Below are positions 60,321-64,000 of a stretch of DNA of 64,000 nucleotides, one piece after another (within the stretch, counting starts at the first letter, position 1; each line of letters opens with the position of its first letter). Under the pieces are notes generated by a model. That model worked only from the letters and a program-made list of their open reading frames with translations. It did not search any database and was not told where the DNA came from. The stretch covers positions 35,601 to 99,600 of the forward strand of contig JBOGIG010000076.1 of NCBI GenBank assembly GCA_050742455.1, read 5' to 3'. A program made the position numbers and the translations under genes. This DNA comes from JBOGIG01 sp050742455 (GTDB taxonomy: Bacteria; Actinomycetota; Acidimicrobiia; Acidimicrobiales; JBOGIG01).

Positions 60321-61331
60321 GTGAAGTTGGGCATGGCACTGGGCTATTGGGGGGCGGCGCCGCCAGCGGGATTCATCGAGCAAGCCCAGGAGGCCGAGAG
60401 GCTGGGATTCGACTCGGTGTGGGTGGCCGAATCGTGGGGCAACGACGCCTTTACCTATGCCGCTTGGATCGCGGCCCACACCTCCACCATCAACATCGGG
60501 ACCGGCATCGTGCAGATGGCGGCTCGTACCCCCACGGCCACGGCCATGGCCGCGGTAACCCTCGATCACCTCTCCGGGGGGAGGCTCATGCTGGGATTGG
60601 GGGTTTCGGGTCCCCAGGTTGTGGAGGGTTGGTACGGGCAGCCCTCCAACAAGCCGCTGGCCCGCACCCGAGAATACGTGGAGATCATCCGGCGGGCCCT
60701 GAGGCGGGAGGAGCACCTCAGCTTCGCGGGAGAGCACTACTGCCTGCCCTACCAGGGAGAGGGATCGGTGGGCCTGGGCAAGCCTCTCAAGATCATGACT
60801 CACCCCCTACGGCCCGACATCCCTATTCTCTTGGGCGCCGAAGGTCCGAAGAACGTCACCCAAACGGCCGAAATAGCCGACGGGTGGCTGCCCCTCTACT
60901 ACTCCCCCTATCGCCAGGATGTCTACGCCGATCAGTTGGCCGGGGCAGGGAGCGATTTCGCCGTCAATGCGATGGCCACCTTCACCGTGACCGATGACGT
61001 GGCCGCTGGGCTGTGGCCGGTCAAGGCCACGTTGGGCTTTTACATCGGCGGCATGGGCGCCAAAGGCCAGAACTACCACACCAAGCTGATGTCTCGCATG
61101 GGGTTCGAAGAGGAGGCGCTCAAGATCCAGGAGCTCTTTTTCTCCGGACGCAGGGATGAGGCCATCGCTGCCGTGCCCGATGACTTTGCCGACGAGATCT
61201 CCCTGGTGGGCCCGCCCCAGCGGATCCGCCGGCGCCTGGAGGCGTGGCGAGCCAGTCCGGTTACCACCCTCATGGTCTCCACACGGGACCCCGATTCCCT
61301 GGGCGTGGTTCGCGACCTCGTGCTTGGTTGA
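60321..61331 (+). CDS. LLM-class F420-dependent oxidoreductase
   Basis: This 336-residue TIM-barrel protein of the luciferase-like family starts VKLGMALGYWGAAPPAG with GTG 60321. Typical segments are EAERLGFDSVWVAESWGND, TINIGTGIVQMAARTP and GRLMLGLGVSGPQVVEGWYG. The sequence resembles the F420-dependent actinobacterial group (TIGR03559-like) more than bacterial luciferase. The substrate is unknown. It is followed by a DUF3151 gene after 42 bp on the same strand. Confidence 0.88.
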   Translation: MKLGMALGYWGAAPPAGFIEQAQEAERLGFDSVWVAESWGNDAFTYAAWIAAHTSTINIGTGIVQMAARTPTATAMAAVTLDHLSGGRLMLGLGVSGPQVVEGWYGQPSNKPLARTREYVEIIRRALRREEHLSFAGEHYCLPYQGEGSVGLGKPLKIMTHPLRPDIPILLGAEGPKNVTQTAEIADGWLPLYYSPYRQDVYADQLAGAGSDFAVNAMATFTVTDDVAAGLWPVKATLGFYIGGMGAKGQNYHTKLMSRMGFEEEALKIQELFFSGRRDEAIAAVPDDFADEISLVGPPQRIRRRLEAWRASPVTTLMVSTRDPDSLGVVRDLVLG

Positions 61332-61373
61332 GGCTTGGTCCGTGGCGCCCGCCCCGTATGCCAGCATTCAACC

Positions 61374-61802
61374 ATGAGCGATCAATCTCCCGTGTCCCTG
61401 TCGGCCGGCCTGCCCGAGACCGTCCTGGAAGGTGCCTCCCCGGTCGCCCTCCAGCGCCTGAGCCAGGCACTGGCCCAGCCCGTCTCGGCTCGGCGGGAGG
61501 CCGTGCGCGACGTGGCCGCCACCTTCCCCACCTTCATCGCCGCCTGGGCCGAACTCGGCGACCTTGCTCGTGACGACGTGGAGGCGTACGCCTGCTACCG
61601 GGTGGGCTATCACCGCGGCCTTGATGCGCTACGCAAGGCCGGGTGGAAGGGATCGGGCTACGTGCGCCATGTTCACCCCGAGAACCAGGGATTCCTGGCC
61701 GCTGTCGATGGCCTGCGCCGAGCGGCTGAGGCCATCGGCGAAGTCGACGAGGAGCAGCGTTGTGCCCTTTTCCTTCGCCAGCTGGACCCCACCCGGTACT
61801 AG
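61374..61802 (+). CDS. DUF3151 family protein
   Basis: This 142-residue protein matches the actinobacterial DUF3151 pattern: PTFIAAWAELGDLARDDVEA, YRVGYHRGLDALRKAGWKG, HPENQGFL and DEEQRCALFLRQLDP. Function is unknown. Its stop codon directly adjoins the stop of the convergent sulfatase gene without a gap, so there is no room for a separate terminator. Confidence 0.85.
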   Translation: MSDQSPVSLSAGLPETVLEGASPVALQRLSQALAQPVSARREAVRDVAATFPTFIAAWAELGDLARDDVEAYACYRVGYHRGLDALRKAGWKGSGYVRHVHPENQGFLAAVDGLRRAAEAIGEVDEEQRCALFLRQLDPTRY

Positions 61803-63326
61803 CTACACGGGAGCTTCCACCGACAAGCGGGGTTGGCGCTCAGGGGGCAGATGGTCGTACAGGTCGGCCACCAGATCGGAACGCAGCGAGGCGAAGGCCG
61901 GGTCATCCCAACGGTTGTGCCACTGACGGGGGTCCTCCACCAGGTCGTAGAGCTCGCCTTCGGTGCCGTCGTAGATCCCGCCCGCCTCGTAGGCGGTGAG
62001 AAGCCAGTTGTCCCGGCACAAGGAACGCAGGTGGAGTCCCTCGCTGTCGAACTGGCTGTCCCACTCGGTGATGACCCGCTCCCGGTCGGGATCGGAGTCC
62101 GTGGGCAGGGGACGACCCTCGATCCAATCCGGCACCGGGATCCCGGCGATCGAGCAAAATGTCGGCGCCAGATCCAACTGGCCCACCGGCTCGGTCAGTT
62201 GAGCCGGAGTAACCCCGGCCGAGGGCGCCGGTCGCCAGATCATGGGGAGGTGCATCAGCGCCTCGCAGTGATAGGGACCCTTGAACAGCAACCCGAAGTC
62301 GCCCTGGAGCTCGCCGTGGTCGGTGGTGAAGATGACGTCGGTGTCGGATCCCCAGCCCCGGCGCTCGACACAGGCCAAGATGGAGCCGACCGCCTCGTCG
62401 ATGAGCTCGTTTTCGATGTGGGTGTAGGCATTCACCTCCCGCACCTGGTCGTGGGTCATCTGTTCAGGGATGAAATGGGCCGGCCCCCCCTCTAAGTTGG
62501 AGTGGCTGCCCTCGTAGTACTCGATCCAATGGCGGGGCCTTTTCTCCAGGATGGCCCGGCACGCCTGGGGGCTGCCCGGGTGGCCGTCAGGCAGGTCCAA
62601 GTCCCGCCAGTTGACCCGGCCCAACTCCGAGGAGGGCGGGTCCCACGGGTGATGAGGATCGGGGAAGCTGACCCAGCAGAACCAGTCGTCATCGGCCTCG
62701 AGGGAGTCCAGCCAGGCCATGGCCCTCTGGGCCGTCCATTCGGTGTGGTACAGCTCGCGAGGGATGGGGTTGACCTTGAGCTGGCACGCCCCCGTGTCGC
62801 CGCCCCCTTCGTCGTTGAGCTCGGTCTCGCTCTTGAACAGGCGGTAGAAGTCGTCCTGGTGTCGCCCCGGCTGATCGCGTAGCCAGAGTCCGTAGTGCCA
62901 CAAGGGCTGGGGTCCGTGCATGGCCAGTTCCATGTGATCAAAGCCCCGATGGGGGCCGGTCTCGCCATCCCGGGCCAATCGGTTCTCGGGCCAACGACCG
63001 GCCAGGTCGAAGGCCGGCTCAAAGTGGGCCTTGCCCAACAGAGCCGTCCGGTAGCCATGGTTGTGCAACTCGGCAGCCACGCTGGGAGCATCCTCGGGCA
63101 GGGGCACACCGTTGGCGAATACCCCGTGGGTGCGTACGTACTGGCCGGTGATCATCGTCGAGCGGGCCGGCATGCACACCACGTTCTGATTCATGGCCCG
63201 GCTGTAATTGATCCCCTGGGCGGCCAGGGCGTCGAGCACCGGCGTGCGGGCAATGGTCCCACCATTGCACCCCAGCGAGTCGTAGCGCTGCTGATCGGTG
63301 GTTATGAACAGAATCTTGCGACCCAT
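61803..63326 (-). CDS. Type I sulfatase (formylglycine-dependent)
   Basis: This 507-residue protein has the formylglycine signature CMPARSTMITG with C51 (CxPxR), the metal-binding TTDQQRYDSLG near the N-terminus, and TTDHGELQGDFGLLFKGP later with Asp/His ligands. The cysteine would be converted to formylglycine by a maturation enzyme not seen here. No signal peptide is present. It hydrolyses a sulfate or phosphonate ester; the choice is unknown. It is preceded by a divergently placed 100-bp spacer and the TetR gene on the same strand. Confidence 0.9.
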   Translation of the reverse strand: MGRKILFITTDQQRYDSLGCNGGTIARTPVLDALAAQGINYSRAMNQNVVCMPARSTMITGQYVRTHGVFANGVPLPEDAPSVAAELHNHGYRTALLGKAHFEPAFDLAGRWPENRLARDGETGPHRGFDHMELAMHGPQPLWHYGLWLRDQPGRHQDDFYRLFKSETELNDEGGGDTGACQLKVNPIPRELYHTEWTAQRAMAWLDSLEADDDWFCWVSFPDPHHPWDPPSSELGRVNWRDLDLPDGHPGSPQACRAILEKRPRHWIEYYEGSHSNLEGGPAHFIPEQMTHDQVREVNAYTHIENELIDEAVGSILACVERRGWGSDTDVIFTTDHGELQGDFGLLFKGPYHCEALMHLPMIWRPAPSAGVTPAQLTEPVGQLDLAPTFCSIAGIPVPDWIEGRPLPTDSDPDRERVITEWDSQFDSEGLHLRSLCRDNWLLTAYEAGGIYDGTEGELYDLVEDPRQWHNRWDDPAFASLRSDLVADLYDHLPPERQPRLSVEAPV

Positions 63327-63427
63327 TTTGGATGGACCCCCTTGCTCGTTGGAACTGGAGACGGGCCGAAGCCCCCTGTTTGATTGCGGCGCTCACGACA
63401 CCTACGTCGATCGCATCACTGCTTCGC

Positions 63428-64000
63428 TCACACCACTGCGTCGATTGCACCGGACGTAAGGCACAGGAGCACTACCCGGACCACGGCGGCCTCGGCCTGG
63501 CCTGCCGCCAGCGATTGGTTGGCGCGCAGCGACTCCCAGGCTTCCCACGAAGCCATCGCCTCCAGGCCGGAGCGAGCCGGGCCGGATATGGCCTTGATCT
63601 CGGGAGACAAGTTCTCCCGCAGATGGGCCGCCAGGGCGCGCCGGCTGCGGGCGAGGTGACGGGCCAGGTTGGCGGACTCGTGCTCGCGGGCGACGCCGGC
63701 CCTGCGCACGTGCCCGATTCGCTCGAACAGGCACGCCCGCTGGGAGATAACGGCTTCGACTCGATCGGAAAGGGGAAGGGCAGGATCGACCGGTCCGAGC
63801 ACGTGCCAGTGACGTCGGGACTGTGTCTCGATGGCGTCGGCCAAGAGGGATTCCAGGTCATCGAAGTGATGAAACACCGACCGGGTGGCCAGGCCCGCCC
63901 GCTGGGCGATGGCCGCCGCTCCGGGTCGGATGTCGCCCTCCTCGCACAGGTCCAGCAGGGCATCGATGACGGCCTGGCGGTTGCGCCGCCCCCGCTGCAC
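63428..64000 (-). CDS. TetR-family transcriptional regulator (5' end cut by window end)
   Basis: The visible 190 residues run into the window edge, so the N-terminus may be longer. A helix-turn-helix (GAAAIAQRAGLATRSVFHHFDDLESLL, at about residues 27-53) and a helical ligand-binding part follow. It lies upstream of the sulfatase gene on the same strand with a 101-bp gap and could regulate it. The ligand is unknown. Confidence 0.8.
   Translation of the reverse strand: MQRGRRNRQAVIDALLDLCEEGDIRPGAAAIAQRAGLATRSVFHHFDDLESLLADAIETQSRRHWHVLGPVDPALPLSDRVEAVISQRACLFERIGHVRRAGVAREHESANLARHLARSRRALAAHLRENLSPEIKAISGPARSGLEAMASWEAWESLRANQSLAAGQAEAAVVRVVLLCLTSGAIDAVV

Overview
The window reads as chromosomal DNA of a GC-rich actinobacterium. 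Evidence: a WhiB regulator next to a pair of GET3/ArsA-like ATPases (the arrangement known around mycobacterial whiB4), a DprE1/DprE2/UbiA decaprenyl-phosphoryl-arabinose operon, an acyl-CoA carboxylase beta subunit with its small actinobacterial epsilon partner, an F420-type luciferase-like oxidoreductase, DUF3151 and TIGR02569-type proteins, and an SRP RNA just upstream of dnaX. No ribosomal RNA is present. A lineage outside the mycolic-acid bacteria, such as Acidimicrobiia, is my inference and not something the sequence proves.

Layout. 1-6 kb: the 3' part of selB, a thiol-redox pair (DUF929 protein and VKOR), whiB, two ArsA/GET3-like ATPase genes joined by a striking 35-bp tandem repeat, then a STAS protein and a response regulator transcribed divergently. 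6.0-10.8 kb: a tRNA-Pro followed by an accessory stretch of decayed genes (methyltransferase, Doc toxin, chloramphenicol-phosphotransferase-like, ICMT-like) mixed with intact aminoglycoside-phosphotransferase-like genes, an orphan antitoxin and a VapBC-type pair. 10.8-13 kb: small enzymes and a lipoprotein lipase. 13-17.6 kb: a four-gene operon for decaprenyl-phosphoryl-arabinose synthesis, headed by a membrane-anchored phosphodiester glycosidase. 17.7-26.8 kb: pirin, serine hydrolase, asd, a type-4 uracil-DNA glycosylase, aspartokinase, an HtrA protease and two tandem cyclophilins. 26.8-38.5 kb: central carbon metabolism, with most enzymes of the ethylmalonyl-CoA route (thiolase, 3-hydroxybutyryl-CoA dehydrogenase, crotonyl-CoA carboxylase/reductase, epimerase, ethylmalonyl-CoA mutase) plus acyl-CoA carboxylase beta and epsilon subunits, interleaved with DedA, a 5'-3' exonuclease, NDH-2 and a cytidylate-kinase-like protein. 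38.5-44 kb: recR, dnaX, SRP RNA, two tRNA-Ser genes enclosing a VapBC-like pair, a DUF998 membrane protein and tadA. 44-64 kb: acyl-CoA metabolism (CaiB/BaiF transferase, acyl-CoA dehydrogenase, enoyl-CoA hydratase, acyl-CoA ligase), MBL hydrolase, ABC-F ATPase, a glucose-dehydrogenase-like enzyme beside a GH15 trehalase/glucoamylase, MTA phosphorylase, MOSC, an M20 peptidase, a menC-like enolase-superfamily enzyme, LLM oxidoreductase, a sulfatase and a TetR regulator cut by the window end.

Two patterns stand out. First, between the two ATPase genes a 35-bp unit repeated three times creates a chain of three 12-codon micro-ORFs. Each carries its own Shine-Dalgarno-like sequence, and each stop overlaps the next start (ATGA, ATGA, ATGA, then GTGA at the second ATPase), so the chain looks like a translation relay. 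Second, short tandem duplications (units of 8-35 bp, 2-4 copies) recur through the whole window. Inside reading frames the units are multiples of three; in spacers and pseudogenes they mostly are not.
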